Assembly (NCBI RefSeq): GCF_003151075.1
Contig: NZ_CP029482.1
Location: 3,100,001-3,164,000, forward strand
Length of the DNA: 64,000 bases
Direction of reading: 5' to 3'
From: Pseudomonas sp. 31-12
GTDB lineage: Bacteria > Pseudomonadota > Gammaproteobacteria > Pseudomonadales > Pseudomonadaceae
Numbering within the stretch: the stretch's first letter is position 1; every line of letters begins with the position of its first letter. Below the pieces are notes generated by a model. It was not told where the DNA came from and ran no database searches. It was given only the letters and a program-made list of their open reading frames with translations. Made by a program: the position numbers and the translations under genes. Below are positions 50,123 through 58,859 of the stretch, in pieces.

Positions 50123-50563
50123 ATGAGTTCCCGCCTGGATTACTACAGCGCATCGCCCAAGGCGATGAAAGCGATGATTGCCATGGAGGCGTTGACCAGC
50201 AATCTCAGTATCGATCCGGCGTTGCTGCATCTGATCAAGATCCGCGCCTCGCAACTCAATGGCTGCGCCTTTTGCACCGACATGCATTCGGTGGACGCCA
50301 GGCGCCTCGGCGAGACCGATCGGCGTTTGTATTCGATTGTGGTGTGGCGCGACAGCGGCTTCTTCAACCCTCGCGAACGCGCCGCGCTGGCCTGGACCGA
50401 AGCAGTAACGCTGCTCTCTGAAAGCCATGTGCCGGATGACGTCTACGCCTTGGCTCGGGAGCAGTTCAACGAAAGTGAAATGGTCGACTTGACCATCGCC
50501 GTCACGACCATCAATAGCTGGAATCGTCTGGCGGTGAGTTTTCGGCAACCCCCCGGCGGCTGA
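50123..50563 (+). CDS. AhpD-like carboxymuconolactone decarboxylase family protein
   Basis: 146 aa from the ATG at 50123. The redox motif is Cys48-x-x-Cys51 with His55 (NGCAFCTDMHSVDAR), the signature of AhpD/CMD-family alkylhydroperoxidases that use a peroxidatic/resolving Cys pair. It probably acts in the cytosol as a thiol peroxidase-like protein. It is divergent from the MocR regulator, which is its likely controller. Confidence 0.87.
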   Translation: MSSRLDYYSASPKAMKAMIAMEALTSNLSIDPALLHLIKIRASQLNGCAFCTDMHSVDARRLGETDRRLYSIVVWRDSGFFNPRERAALAWTEAVTLLSESHVPDDVYALAREQFNESEMVDLTIAVTTINSWNRLAVSFRQPPGG

Positions 50564-50649
50564 ATCGATTTTCCGCTTCGGCTGTCACGTCAGGTTCATA
50601 AACGCTGCGCAGGATGAGGGCTTCAAGGATAGATCGACAGGAGTCATTG

Positions 50650-51570
50650 ATGTCATTCATGGAATCCACCCGCGCCGCCGGTATCGATCCGGTACTGGCG
50701 CAGTCTTTCCGGGTCAGCGCCCGTTGCGGTTGTTTCATGCAGGCGGCCCGCAGCCTCAATATCAAATCAACCCAGTTGCGCAAACACCTGGCGCAGCTCG
50801 AAACGCAATTGCAGTGTTCGTTGTTCAATCATCAGGACAATGGCCTGGCCTTGAGCCGCGAGGGGTTGCAGCTTCAGGCGCAACTGATCGCTCTGGCCCA
50901 TGAACACGACGTGCCGGTGATCGAACAGCCGTTGATCCGCCTGGCTGTTTCCGAGTCGATTCTGCACGACATCCTGGGCCGCGACCTGGTGTCGCTGCTG
51001 CGACGCAACGCCAGCGTGCGCCTCGACATCATCACGTTGGACAGTGAGCTGTCGCTGCAAGCGGTCAGTGCCGACGTGGTGCTATGGCTGGCGGGCCCCG
51101 AGTCACCGCTGCCGGGCCCGAGTTTCCCGATCAGCGAGCCTCAGCCTTTGGCCCGACTGGATTATCTGCCACACATCGCCAAACGGTATTCACGGGTTGC
51201 GGCCCGGCCCGACAGCCTCGATGACCTGGCCGATTTCATGCTGGTGCAATGGCAGCCGGACCGTCAGGTCGAGTGTTTCCGGCCGTGGAATGGCGTGGTG
51301 GATCAGCGTTTGGCCGGTGTGGTGCAGTTGCATTCTTATGAGCTGATGCTGGAGATGATCCGTTGCAGCGCCTGCATCGGTTTGCTGCCCAATTACATCA
51401 GCCAGTTTGACCGGGGGCTGGTCGCGTTATCGGGATTGTTCGACCAACCGATGCAGCGCCAGGTGTGGATGGCGGTGAATGCCGAGTCTGCGGGGCAGGC
51501 GGAGGTGCAGATGATCGTCGAACTGATCCATAACACCTTCAATGAACGGCGAGACTGGTTCGTAAGTTGA
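50650..51570 (+). CDS. LysR-family transcriptional regulator
   Basis: 306 aa from the ATG at 50650, preceded by AGGAG. The N-terminal winged helix (residues about 17-75) is slightly longer than usual and contains FMQAARSLNIKSTQLRKHLAQLE. The effector-binding domain begins near residue 95 (IRLAVSESIL). The ELMLEMIRCSACIGLLPNYIS stretch is typical of the C-terminal subdomain. Its target is unknown; the neighbouring AhpD-like and GNAT genes lie on the same strand, and a REP pair separates it from the GNAT. Confidence 0.87.
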   Translation: MSFMESTRAAGIDPVLAQSFRVSARCGCFMQAARSLNIKSTQLRKHLAQLETQLQCSLFNHQDNGLALSREGLQLQAQLIALAHEHDVPVIEQPLIRLAVSESILHDILGRDLVSLLRRNASVRLDIITLDSELSLQAVSADVVLWLAGPESPLPGPSFPISEPQPLARLDYLPHIAKRYSRVAARPDSLDDLADFMLVQWQPDRQVECFRPWNGVVDQRLAGVVQLHSYELMLEMIRCSACIGLLPNYISQFDRGLVALSGLFDQPMQRQVWMAVNAESAGQAEVQMIVELIHNTFNERRDWFVS

Positions 51571-51581
51571 AGGCTGTCCCT

Positions 51582-51672
51582 TTGTGGGAGCGGGCTTGCT
51601 CGCGAAAGCGGAGGGTCAGACAAATCAAAGTTAACTGACCCACCGCATTCGCGAGCAAGCCCGCTACCACAA
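51582..51672. repeat. REP pair, type A
   Basis: TTGTGGGAGCGGGCTTGCTCGCGAAAG and its inverse with a 40-base centre, after the LysR gene. The right arm carries one mismatch (GCTACCACAA). Confidence 0.88.
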
Positions 51673-51742
51673 AGGTTCTCGCCAGACAGGAAGAGCGCGT
51701 TATAGAGTGATCGGCCATGTCTGCATCAAGGATGAGTCACCC

Positions 51743-52264
51743 ATGCCCGCCACCGATTCTGTCATCACCCTCGAACGCTTCAGCGAATCCCACATCAACG
51801 GCGTCACCGCGCTCTACAACGATCCGGCCATCACCCGTCAGGTCCTGCAAATGCCGTTTCAATCCACCGAGATCTGGCGTCAACGCCTGGCATCGGACAA
51901 CGAGCGGCTGGTGAAACTGGTGGCGCTGCATCAGGGCGCGGTCATCGGCAACATTGGCCTGGAGCAATTCTCGCGAATTCGCCGCAGCCATGCCGGCAGT
52001 CTCGGCATGGCGGTCGCGGTGGAATGGCAGGGCAAAGGCGTGGGATCAAAACTGCTGGCGGCGGCGCTGGACGTCGCCGACAACTGGATGAACCTGCAAC
52101 GGGTCGAGCTTTCGGTGTACGCCGACAACGAAGCGGCCATCGGGCTCTACCGCAAATTCGGCTTCGAGACCGAAGGCCTGTTCCGCGACTATGCCGTGCG
52201 TGACGGCCGACTGGTCGACACCTTGAGCATGGCGCGCCTGCGTCGCACGCCAAGGTCTGACTGA
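51743..52264 (+). CDS. GNAT-family N-acetyltransferase
   Basis: 173 aa from the ATG at 51743 (MPATDSVITLERFSESH). The acetyl-CoA pyrophosphate-binding motif A is clear (LGMAVAVEWQGKGVGSKLLAAALDVADNW), followed by motif B (LSVYADNEAAIGLYRKFGFETEGLFRDY). This is the RimJ/RimL-type or amino-acid acetyltransferase branch. The substrate cannot be read from the sequence. It is convergent with the racemase gene, the two stops lying only a few bases apart. Confidence 0.87.
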   Translation: MPATDSVITLERFSESHINGVTALYNDPAITRQVLQMPFQSTEIWRQRLASDNERLVKLVALHQGAVIGNIGLEQFSRIRRSHAGSLGMAVAVEWQGKGVGSKLLAAALDVADNWMNLQRVELSVYADNEAAIGLYRKFGFETEGLFRDYAVRDGRLVDTLSMARLRRTPRSD

Positions 52265-52265
52265 C

Positions 52266-52958
52266 TCAGTCGCCCAACGCGAACGCCACCGCCGCCTGCG
52301 CATGCAGTGCGGTGGTGTCGAGCAAGTGCAGGGCGCTGTGCTCGGGTTTGATCAGCAGGCCGATTTCGGTGCAGCCGAGAATGATCGCCTGGGCGCCTTG
52401 CCGGGTTAGCGATTCGATGACCTGCTGATAAATCTTGCGTGATTCCTCGCTGATCACCCCGACGCACAACTCGTCATAGATAATCCGGTGCACGGCCTGG
52501 CGTTCCTCTGTTTCCGGCACCAGCACCGTCAATCCCATCGTGCTCAGACGATCCTTGAGAAAGTCCTGTTCCATGGTGAAGGCAGTCCCGAGCAAACCGA
52601 CTTTCAGCGCTCCAGCGTCCACGGCGGCCTGGCCGGTCGGGTCGGCGATATGCAAGAACGGAACACTGATCGCTGCCTGAATTTGCCCGGCCACCTTGTG
52701 CATGGTGTTGGTACACAGCACCACGCACTCGGCGCCTCCGGCCTCGAGCCGGCGCGCCGCATCCACCAGAATCGCCGCCGCATCGTCCCAGCGCCCGGCA
52801 TGCTGGGCCTGTTCGACAGGGCCGAAGTCGACGCTGTACATTAACAATTTCGCCGAACGCAACGGCCCGAGCCGGTCGCGAACCTGTTGGTTGATGAGGC
52901 GGTAATACTCGGCGCTGGACTCCCAGCTCATGCCGCCGATAAGGCCGATGGTGCGCAT
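52266..52958 (-). CDS. Aspartate/glutamate racemase family protein
   Basis: 230 aa from the ATG at 52958 (MRTIGLIGGMSWESSAEYY); the frame stays open upstream to 53174, but that part has no family similarity. The catalytic cysteine pair is present: Cys82 (VVLCTNTMHK) and Cys196 (LGCTEIGLL), the thiol acid/base pair of PLP-independent racemases. Relatives such as YgeA racemise amino acids; the substrate here is unknown. It is divergent from the AraC gene. Confidence 0.88.
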   Translation of the reverse strand: MRTIGLIGGMSWESSAEYYRLINQQVRDRLGPLRSAKLLMYSVDFGPVEQAQHAGRWDDAAAILVDAARRLEAGGAECVVLCTNTMHKVAGQIQAAISVPFLHIADPTGQAAVDAGALKVGLLGTAFTMEQDFLKDRLSTMGLTVLVPETEERQAVHRIIYDELCVGVISEESRKIYQQVIESLTRQGAQAIILGCTEIGLLIKPEHSALHLLDTTALHAQAAVAFALGD

Positions 52959-53036
52959 GGCGTGCTCCTGTTGTTGGCAACCCTTTGCGAGAGAGTGTCC
53001 AGTGGATCCCGGTTTCGATCTATCAGGAAATTTCAC

Positions 53037-53813
53037 ATGCCTGACGTCATGAGTCAGCGTTTGTTCGACGGCAAAGTCTGCCTGCAACTCTTGCCCCGTG
53101 CGGCGTACAGCGCGCGTGACGCGGCGCAGTCGCAAACGCTCGGGGTCACGCTGGAGCGTCAACAGGGCGTGCACGCCATCGATTCTGACCGTCGAATGGA
53201 TTTCGATACCTTGCCCGGCGTCCTGGCTTATACACCGATCGGCGTCGAGGTATTTTCCGAGTCTGCCACCGGCGGTGAATACCTGCTGATGCGCCTGGAC
53301 GAACAGTTTGCCGAGGAACAGTTACCCAGCGTCACCCACCGTATGCAGTCTTCAGGCAATCGACCTGCGCTGGCTCTTGCACGAGACTTGCGGCGACTGT
53401 TGCTCGCGCCGCAGTCTGATCTGCTGGCGTTTGAGCAATGTGCGCTGGGGCTCGTCGAATTGACCCACCGGAAAATCGACACCCCGCAGCGGATCACGTC
53501 CACGTCCTTCGCTCGTGTGCTGGACCAGATCGCCGAACAGTTCCAGCAGCCTCTGACGAACGCGCAATTGGCCGACACCTACGGACAAAACCCGCTGCGT
53601 TTTCTTCGCGATTTCACCCAGGCGATCGGCCTGACGCCCCATGCTTTTCTGGTGGAGGTGCGGCTTCAAGCGGCACGCCGGATGATCGAACACACAGACC
53701 TGACCCTGGCCAGCATCGCCCTCGATTCGGGATTCGCCCATCAGTCACACATGGGCAGTGCATTTCGCAAATACCTGGCCATGACCCCCAGCCAATACCG
53801 TTCACGCTTTTAG
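53037..53813 (+). CDS. AraC-family transcriptional regulator
   Basis: 258 aa from the ATG at 53037. The N-terminal region (1-150) is a weakly cupin-like sensor domain. The C-terminal pair of helix-turn-helix motifs is clear: LTNAQLADTYGQNPLRFLRDFTQAIGLTPHAFLVEVRL and LTLASIALDSGFAHQSHMGSAFRKYLAMTPSQYR, the latter containing the AraC signature. It is divergent from the racemase gene and probably regulates it. Confidence 0.88.
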   Translation: MPDVMSQRLFDGKVCLQLLPRAAYSARDAAQSQTLGVTLERQQGVHAIDSDRRMDFDTLPGVLAYTPIGVEVFSESATGGEYLLMRLDEQFAEEQLPSVTHRMQSSGNRPALALARDLRRLLLAPQSDLLAFEQCALGLVELTHRKIDTPQRITSTSFARVLDQIAEQFQQPLTNAQLADTYGQNPLRFLRDFTQAIGLTPHAFLVEVRLQAARRMIEHTDLTLASIALDSGFAHQSHMGSAFRKYLAMTPSQYRSRF

Positions 53814-53883
53814 TCGTACGCCGATCCCGCGCATCTGCCATGCTCAACGTCCGCAGCACCGCTTCAACCAAAGGAACACCGCA

Positions 53884-54378
53884 ATGGACGACGTACAGCA
53901 ACTGGGCGAGATGCTTCGCCACTATGCAGAAAGCGAAGCGCACAAGAAGCAAGTGTTTGAGTCGCAATCGGCCGTGTGGGCGACGCGCATCGGTGAACTG
54001 TTCGACCAGATCCAGCAGTGGCTGGAACCGGTCCAGGTGCCGAATCTGCTGGAAGTGAGTCGCGAGGTGTACGTCGCTTCAGGGCCGAGCGTTCCCGTCG
54101 AGACGTCGACGTTCAAGACCGAGAAACTGAGCATTGTCATCGCCGGCAAACCGGTGGAGTTTGTGCCGGATGTGATGGGCGCCGGTGGTCAGATTTCACT
54201 GGCGGTGATGGGCTTGACGGCTGCCCGGTATGGCAGCATTTCGCTGGTGTGCCTGCCGCCGGCCACGAATTGGCAGTGGCGCAAGACCAATGGGCTGAAG
54301 GATCCGGATACGTTTGCGTTCGATGCGAACTTCCTGGCGCAGCAGTTGCAGAGCCTTATTCCCCGCGAACGCGGTTGA
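53884..54378 (+). CDS. Conserved hypothetical protein (164 aa)
   Basis: A 164-residue soluble protein. The first half is helical and charged (LGEMLRHYAESEAHKKQVFES), and the second half contains a beta-rich segment (LSIVIAGKPVEFVPDVMGAGGQISLAV). A tryptophan cluster (NWQWRKTNGLKDP) lies near the C-terminus. It has no signal peptide or recognisable domain. It is 70 bp after the AraC gene on the same strand. Confidence 0.62.
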   Translation: MDDVQQLGEMLRHYAESEAHKKQVFESQSAVWATRIGELFDQIQQWLEPVQVPNLLEVSREVYVASGPSVPVETSTFKTEKLSIVIAGKPVEFVPDVMGAGGQISLAVMGLTAARYGSISLVCLPPATNWQWRKTNGLKDPDTFAFDANFLAQQLQSLIPRERG

Positions 54379-54406
54379 ATCCACCAATCCATTGTGCGGC
54401 CGAGCT

Positions 54407-54502
54407 TTTGTGGCGAGGGGATTTATCCCCGTTGGACTGCGCAGCAGTCCCTTTTTTGGGGCCGCTTCGCGACCCAACGGGGATAAATCCCCTCGCCACA
54501 AA
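54407..54502. repeat. REP-type element B, shortened interior
   Basis: TGTGGCGAGGGGATTTATCCCC ends with GTTGGACTGCGCAGCAGTCCC and GCCGCTTCGCGACCCAACGGGG. The central TCAATCCTGCAAACTCT block of the longer copies is missing. Confidence 0.85.
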
Positions 54503-54532
54503 GGCTGCCTCCAACATTAGTCAGGTGAGGTG

Positions 54533-54754
54533 TCAGATTTCCAGGTTGCCCCAGCCTGTTTTAGCTTCTTCCGGCGCCACTGCTTTCACGGTTTTCCCCG
54601 TCGCCAACTCCACCCGCCGCGCCACCTCAGGGTCATCCGCAAACGGAATCAGACTCGCATCCTCCAGACTCTCAGCCGTCTGGTGTTTCAGGCAATATTC
54701 AATCGCCAGCCAAAACCCCACGACCCCAAACAGATTCAGCACAATCTCGGTCAT
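54533..54754 (-). CDS. CcoQ-like small membrane subunit
   Basis: 73 aa from the ATG at 54754 (MTEIVLNLFGVVGFWLAIEY). One N-terminal transmembrane helix is followed by EDASLIPFADDPEVARRVE, the pattern seen in CcoQ-like proteins beside cbb3 oxidase genes. Its ATG lies 9 bp downstream of the end of the orphan ccoN gene on the same strand, so it is presumably the accessory subunit of that isoform. Confidence 0.75.
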   Translation of the reverse strand: MTEIVLNLFGVVGFWLAIEYCLKHQTAESLEDASLIPFADDPEVARRVELATGKTVKAVAPEEAKTGWGNLEI

Positions 54755-54762
54755 CTCAAACC

Positions 54763-56190
54763 TCACGCAAACTGCGCATCACGTTCAGCCATCGCCACGT
54801 CCGCCACCCGCACGGTGCGCCACACGTTGTACGCCATCAGCAACATCCCGCTGAGGAAGAACACCCCGCCGGCAAAGCGCACCACAAACCCCGGATGGCT
54901 GGCCTGCAAGGCTTCCACAAACGAATAGGTCAACGTGCCGTCGTCGTTGATCGCACGCCACATCAACCCTTGGGTGATGCCGTTGACCCACATCGAGGCG
55001 ATGTACAACACCGTGCCGATGGTCGCCAGCCAGAAGTGCAGGTTGATCAGCGGCGTGCTGAACATCTGCTCGCGTCCGAAGACTTTCGGGACCATGTGGT
55101 AAATGGCACCAAAGGTGATCATCGCCACCCAACCGAGAGCACCGGCGTGGACGTGGCCGATGGTCCAGTCGGTGTAGTGGGAGAGGGCGTTCACTGTCTT
55201 GATCGCCATCATCGGCCCTTCGAAGGTCGACATCCCGTAGAAGGCCAGCGACAGCACCAAAAAGCGCAGGATCGGGTCGGTGCGCAATTTATGCCAGGCG
55301 CCCGAGAGGGTCATCATGCCGTTGATCATCCCGCCCCAGCTCGGCGCCAGCAGGATCAGCGACATCGCCATGCCCAGTGACTGCGCCCAGTCCGGCAGCG
55401 CGGTGTAGTGCAAGTGATGCGGACCGGCCCAGATGTACAGGGTGATCAGTGCCCAGAAGTGCACGATCGACAACCGATAGGAATACACCGGCCGGCCGAC
55501 CTGTTTCGGCACGAAGTAATACATCATCCCGAGGAACCCGGTGGTCAGGAAAAAGCCCACGGCGTTGTGCCCGTACCACCACTGCACCATGGCGTCGGTG
55601 GCCCCGGAATACACCGGATAGGACTTGAACCAGTCCACCGGGATCGACAGGTGATTGACCACGTGCAGCATCGCGATCACCACGATGAACGCGCCGAAGA
55701 ACCAGTTGCCGACATAAATGTGTTTGGTCTTGCGCTGCACCACGGTGGTGAAGAACACGATGGCGTAAGCGACCCACACCACGGTCATCCACACCGCGCC
55801 GGAGAATTCGATCTCGGCGTATTCCTTGGTGGTGGTGTAGCCCAGCGGCAAAGTGATCAGCATCACCACGATCACCGATTGCCAGCCCCAGAAAGTGAAC
55901 GAGGCCAGTTTGTCGGAGTACAGCCGCACCTGACACGTGCGCTGCACCGCGTAGTAACTGGCGGCGAATTGCGCGCTGCCGGCAAAGCCGAAAATCACCA
56001 GGCTGGTGTGCAGCGGGCGCAAGCGGCCGAAGGTGGTCCACGGCAGGTCGAGGTTCATCTCGGGCCACACCAGTTGCGAGGCGATCCACACCCCCATCGC
56101 CATCCCCACGACACCCCAGACAATGGTTGCCACGACGAATTGGCGCACGACCTTGTAGTTATAGGCCTGTCCGATTATTGCTGTGCTCAT
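54763..56190 (-). CDS. Orphan cbb3-type cytochrome oxidase subunit I (CcoN4-like)
   Basis: 475 aa from the ATG at 56190 ([18 protein letters not shown]), the usual CcoN length. Twelve transmembrane helices carry the haem and CuB ligands: [15 protein letters not shown] (low-spin haem His), [18 protein letters not shown] (CuB His and the cross-linked Tyr region), [14 protein letters not shown] (CuB His pair) and [10 protein letters not shown] (haem ligands). No ccoO or ccoP follows, so it must assemble with CcoO/CcoP made elsewhere. Together with the ccoQ-like gene and the divergent sulfite/nitrite reductase paralogue, the layout resembles the P. aeruginosa ccoN4 locus, where the orphan subunit supports growth under cyanide, nitrite or low oxygen. 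Confidence 0.9.
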   Translation of the reverse strand: MSTAIIGQAYNYKVVRQFVVATIVWGVVGMAMGVWIASQLVWPEMNLDLPWTTFGRLRPLHTSLVIFGFAGSAQFAASYYAVQRTCQVRLYSDKLASFTFWGWQSVIVVMLITLPLGYTTTKEYAEIEFSGAVWMTVVWVAYAIVFFTTVVQRKTKHIYVGNWFFGAFIVVIAMLHVVNHLSIPVDWFKSYPVYSGATDAMVQWWYGHNAVGFFLTTGFLGMMYYFVPKQVGRPVYSYRLSIVHFWALITLYIWAGPHHLHYTALPDWAQSLGMAMSLILLAPSWGGMINGMMTLSGAWHKLRTDPILRFLVLSLAFYGMSTFEGPMMAIKTVNALSHYTDWTIGHVHAGALGWVAMITFGAIYHMVPKVFGREQMFSTPLINLHFWLATIGTVLYIASMWVNGITQGLMWRAINDDGTLTYSFVEALQASHPGFVVRFAGGVFFLSGMLLMAYNVWRTVRVADVAMAERDAQFA

Positions 56191-56567
56191 GGTCAATGCT
56201 TCCACGGTTGCAAAGTCTTGCCAGGCCACCCGGACTGGCATGCCGTCAACTGTAGAAAGCCTGCCTTAAACAAAACAGACTCAGAAAAACCGAGTTTATG
56301 CGGATCAGATACGGGGCATACCTGCGGTGATCTGACGCACTCTGATACGGTTTTTTAGTATTCAGGTGAATCTGTAACGCGCTGCGCCGCAGGTTCATAG
56401 TCACTGCCTCAACGAGCCACAGAGCTCGGCACCCACCGCAATCCCTGTGGGAGCGGGCTTGCTCGCGAAAGCGGTATGTCAGCTGACGGAGAAGTTGAAT
56501 GACACTCCGCTTTCGCGAGCAAGCCCGCTCCCACAGGTTCTATGCCAGATCCTGATGAGGTAGCCAC
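56191..56567. promoter_or_regulatory. Divergent promoter region between ccoN and the reductase gene
   Basis: About 375 bp with no gene. It contains a direct repeat TCAGATACGG (56305-56314) / TCTGATACGG (56341-56350) and an inverted TCAGAT...ATCTGA pair (56305-56310 and 56330-56335), plus a type A REP pair (56445-56536) nearer the reductase start. I see no clean TTGAT-N4-ATCAA Anr/FNR box. Confidence 0.5.
56445..56536. repeat. REP pair, type A
   Basis: TGTGGGAGCGGGCTTGCTCGCGAAAG and its inverse. Unusually, it sits immediately upstream of a start codon (56568) and not past a 3' end. Confidence 0.88.
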
Positions 56568-58241
56568 ATGTATCAGTACGACGACTATGACCGGGCCTTG
56601 GTCTTCGAACGGGTTGCGCAGTTTCGCGATCAGGTCGAGCGTTTCATGGCGGGCGAATTGAGCGAGGAAGAGTTCCTGCCGTTGCGCCTGCAGAACGGCC
56701 TCTACATGCAAAAGCACGCCTACATGCTGCGCGTGGCGATTCCCTACGGCACCCTGAGCGCCACGCAAATGCGCACGCTGGCGAGCATCGCCCGGGACTA
56801 CGATCGCGGTTATGGCCACTTCACCACCCGGCAGAACATGCAGTTCAACTGGATCGAGCTGGCGCAGGTGCCGGACATTCTCGAACGCCTTGCCCAGGTC
56901 GAAATGCACGCGATCCAGACCTCCGGCAACTGCGTGCGCAACATCACCACCGAAGCGTTTGCCGGTGTCGCGGCGGATGAGCTGATGGACCCGCGACCGC
57001 TGGCCGAGATCCTGCGCCAGTGGTCGACCATCAACCCGGAATTCCTCTACCTGCCGCGCAAGTTCAAGATCGCCATCTGTTCGGCGGAACAGGACCGCGC
57101 CGCGATCATGATGCATGACATCGGCCTCTACCTTTACCGCGATGACAGCGGGCAAATGCTGTTGCGGGTCATTGTCGGCGGCGGGCTGGGACGTACGCCG
57201 ATCCTTGGCTTGCAGATTCGCGAGGGTTTGCCGTGGCAGCATTTGCTGTCCTACGTCGAGGCGGTGCTGCGGGTCTACAACCGCCACGGCCGGCGCGACA
57301 ACAAGTACAAGGCGCGGATCAAGATTCTGGTCAAGGCCCTGGGCATCGAAGCGTTCGCCAGGGAAGTGGAGGAGGAATGGCAATACCTCAAGGACGGTCC
57401 GGCGCAATTGACCGACGTCGAATATGAGCGGGTCGCCAGTGCCTTCGTATCCCCCGACTACCGTTCGCTGTCCGACACGGACCTGGATTTCGGCACGCGC
57501 CTGGCCGAGAACCCGGCCTTCGCGCGTTGGGTCACGCGCAATGTCCAGCCGCACAAGGTCGCGGGCTACACCAGCGTGGTGTTGTCGACCAAACCGGGTT
57601 TCGACTCACCGCCCGGGGACGTGACGACCGCGCAAATGCTGGCCGTGGCCGAGTGGTCCGAGCAGTTCGGTTTCGGCGAGATTCGCATCGCCCATGAACA
57701 GAACATCGTGCGGCCGGACGTGCCCAAGGCCGATCTTTATACGCTGTGGTGCCTGGCCTGCGAGCAGGGCCTGGGCTGCGCCAACATCGGCTTGCTGACC
57801 GACATCATCGCCTGCCCCGGCGGCGACTTCTGCGCGCTGGCCAACGCCAAATCGATCCCGATTGCCCAAGCGATCCAGGCGCGTTTCGAGGACCTGGATT
57901 ACCTCCACGACTTGGGTGACATCAGCCTGAACATCTCCGGCTGCATGAACGCCTGCGGTCACCACCACATCGGCAACATTGGCATTCTGGGGGTCGATAA
58001 GAACGGCAGCGAGTGGTACCAGATCACCCTCGGTGGCAGCCAGGGCAAGAACAGCGCCTTGGGCAAGGTCATCGGCCCATCGTTCAGCGCAGCTGAGGTG
58101 CCCGGGGTGATCGAGCGGATCATCGCCACGTTCGTTGACTACCGCGAGAGCGAGGAACTGTTCGTCGACACCTTGCAGCGCATCGGTCTGGAGCCGTTCA
58201 AGGAGCAGGTGTATCCGAAGATGCTGGAGGTTTCGGCATGA
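56568..58241 (+). CDS. Nitrite/sulfite reductase haemoprotein (CysI-like paralogue)
   Basis: A 557-aa sirohaem-[4Fe-4S] enzyme. The two ferredoxin-like and two nitrite/sulfite-reductase halves are present. The cluster cysteines occur as CPGGDFC (C-x5-C, about residue 420) and GCMNACGHHH (C-x3-C, about 460). The sirohaem-binding RQNMQFNW segment is near residue 88. Length and opening (MYQYDDYDRALVFERVAQFRDQ) match Pseudomonas CysI-type proteins that take electrons from a separate donor. Because it stands beside an orphan oxidase instead of cys genes, a special role (nitrite or sulfite detoxification) is plausible. It overlaps the DUF934 gene by 4 bp. Confidence 0.88.
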   Translation: MYQYDDYDRALVFERVAQFRDQVERFMAGELSEEEFLPLRLQNGLYMQKHAYMLRVAIPYGTLSATQMRTLASIARDYDRGYGHFTTRQNMQFNWIELAQVPDILERLAQVEMHAIQTSGNCVRNITTEAFAGVAADELMDPRPLAEILRQWSTINPEFLYLPRKFKIAICSAEQDRAAIMMHDIGLYLYRDDSGQMLLRVIVGGGLGRTPILGLQIREGLPWQHLLSYVEAVLRVYNRHGRRDNKYKARIKILVKALGIEAFAREVEEEWQYLKDGPAQLTDVEYERVASAFVSPDYRSLSDTDLDFGTRLAENPAFARWVTRNVQPHKVAGYTSVVLSTKPGFDSPPGDVTTAQMLAVAEWSEQFGFGEIRIAHEQNIVRPDVPKADLYTLWCLACEQGLGCANIGLLTDIIACPGGDFCALANAKSIPIAQAIQARFEDLDYLHDLGDISLNISGCMNACGHHHIGNIGILGVDKNGSEWYQITLGGSQGKNSALGKVIGPSFSAAEVPGVIERIIATFVDYRESEELFVDTLQRIGLEPFKEQVYPKMLEVSA

Positions 58242-58717
58242 ACAATCTGTTGCGACTGGAGGAGGGTGGCGCGCGGATTGTGACTGACGATCCGTGGGTG
58301 CTGGTCCGGGACGTAGAGGGTGAGCTGCCGGACGGGTCGGTGATTTTGCCGCTGAGTCGCTGGCTTCAAGCGCCAGCACCGCATGCGGTCTGGCTGGGGC
58401 CGGACGATGAGGTGGAAAGCCTCAAGCCCTGGTTCGAGAAGCTGCCCTTGATCGCCCTGGATTTCCCGAGTTTTCGCGATGGGCGCGGTTACAGCCAAGC
58501 GTATTTGCTACGAACTCGATTGGGCTGGACCGGCGAATTGCGCGCGGTCGGTGATGTGCTGCGCGATCAGCTCAGCCACATGCGCCAATGCGGGTTCGAC
58601 AGCTTTGCGGTGCGTGAAGACAAATCCGCTGAGGACGCGCTGAAGGGACTGGCCGGGATGAGTGTGCTCTATGGACGTTCAGTGATTGAACCGCGGCCGT
58701 TGTTCAGAAGACGCTGA
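58238..58717 (+). CDS. DUF934 family protein
   Basis: 159 aa. DUF934 proteins regularly follow cysI-like genes and are thought to assist sulfite/nitrite reductase; no biochemical role is proven. Typical text: PLSRWLQAPAPHAVWLGPDDE and LALDFPSFRDGRGYSQAYLLRTRLGWTGELRAVGDVLRDQL. It is translationally coupled to the reductase. The stop codon is inside the stem of the terminator that follows. Confidence 0.88.
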   Translation: MNNLLRLEEGGARIVTDDPWVLVRDVEGELPDGSVILPLSRWLQAPAPHAVWLGPDDEVESLKPWFEKLPLIALDFPSFRDGRGYSQAYLLRTRLGWTGELRAVGDVLRDQLSHMRQCGFDSFAVREDKSAEDALKGLAGMSVLYGRSVIEPRPLFRRR

Positions 58718-58738
58718 CACGAGAGTGTCAGATTTTTT
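58714..58738 (+). terminator. Rho-independent terminator overlapping the DUF934 stop codon
   Basis: CTGACAC / GTGTCAG form a 7-bp stem with a GAGA tetraloop, followed by ATTTTTT. The TGA stop at 58715-58717 lies in the first arm, so a ribosome finishing translation would overlap the hairpin. Confidence 0.88.
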
Positions 58739-58859
58739 GTAGCAGCTGTCGAGCAGCGCCCTGTGGCGAGGCGTGCTCTTGTATTTTTTCTTGGGCCGAT
58801 GATGGCATTTTGGTAGAGTCCGCAACTCGAAAGGGAGTCAGTCAAGAAAGGAGTCTGGT

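Noticed and set aside
48482..54378. Considered the regulator-rich stretch (MocR, LysR, AraC, GNAT, racemase) as a genomic island
   Set aside because: Base composition and codon use look like the surroundings, REPs are of the resident types, and there is no integrase, tRNA or repeat boundary.
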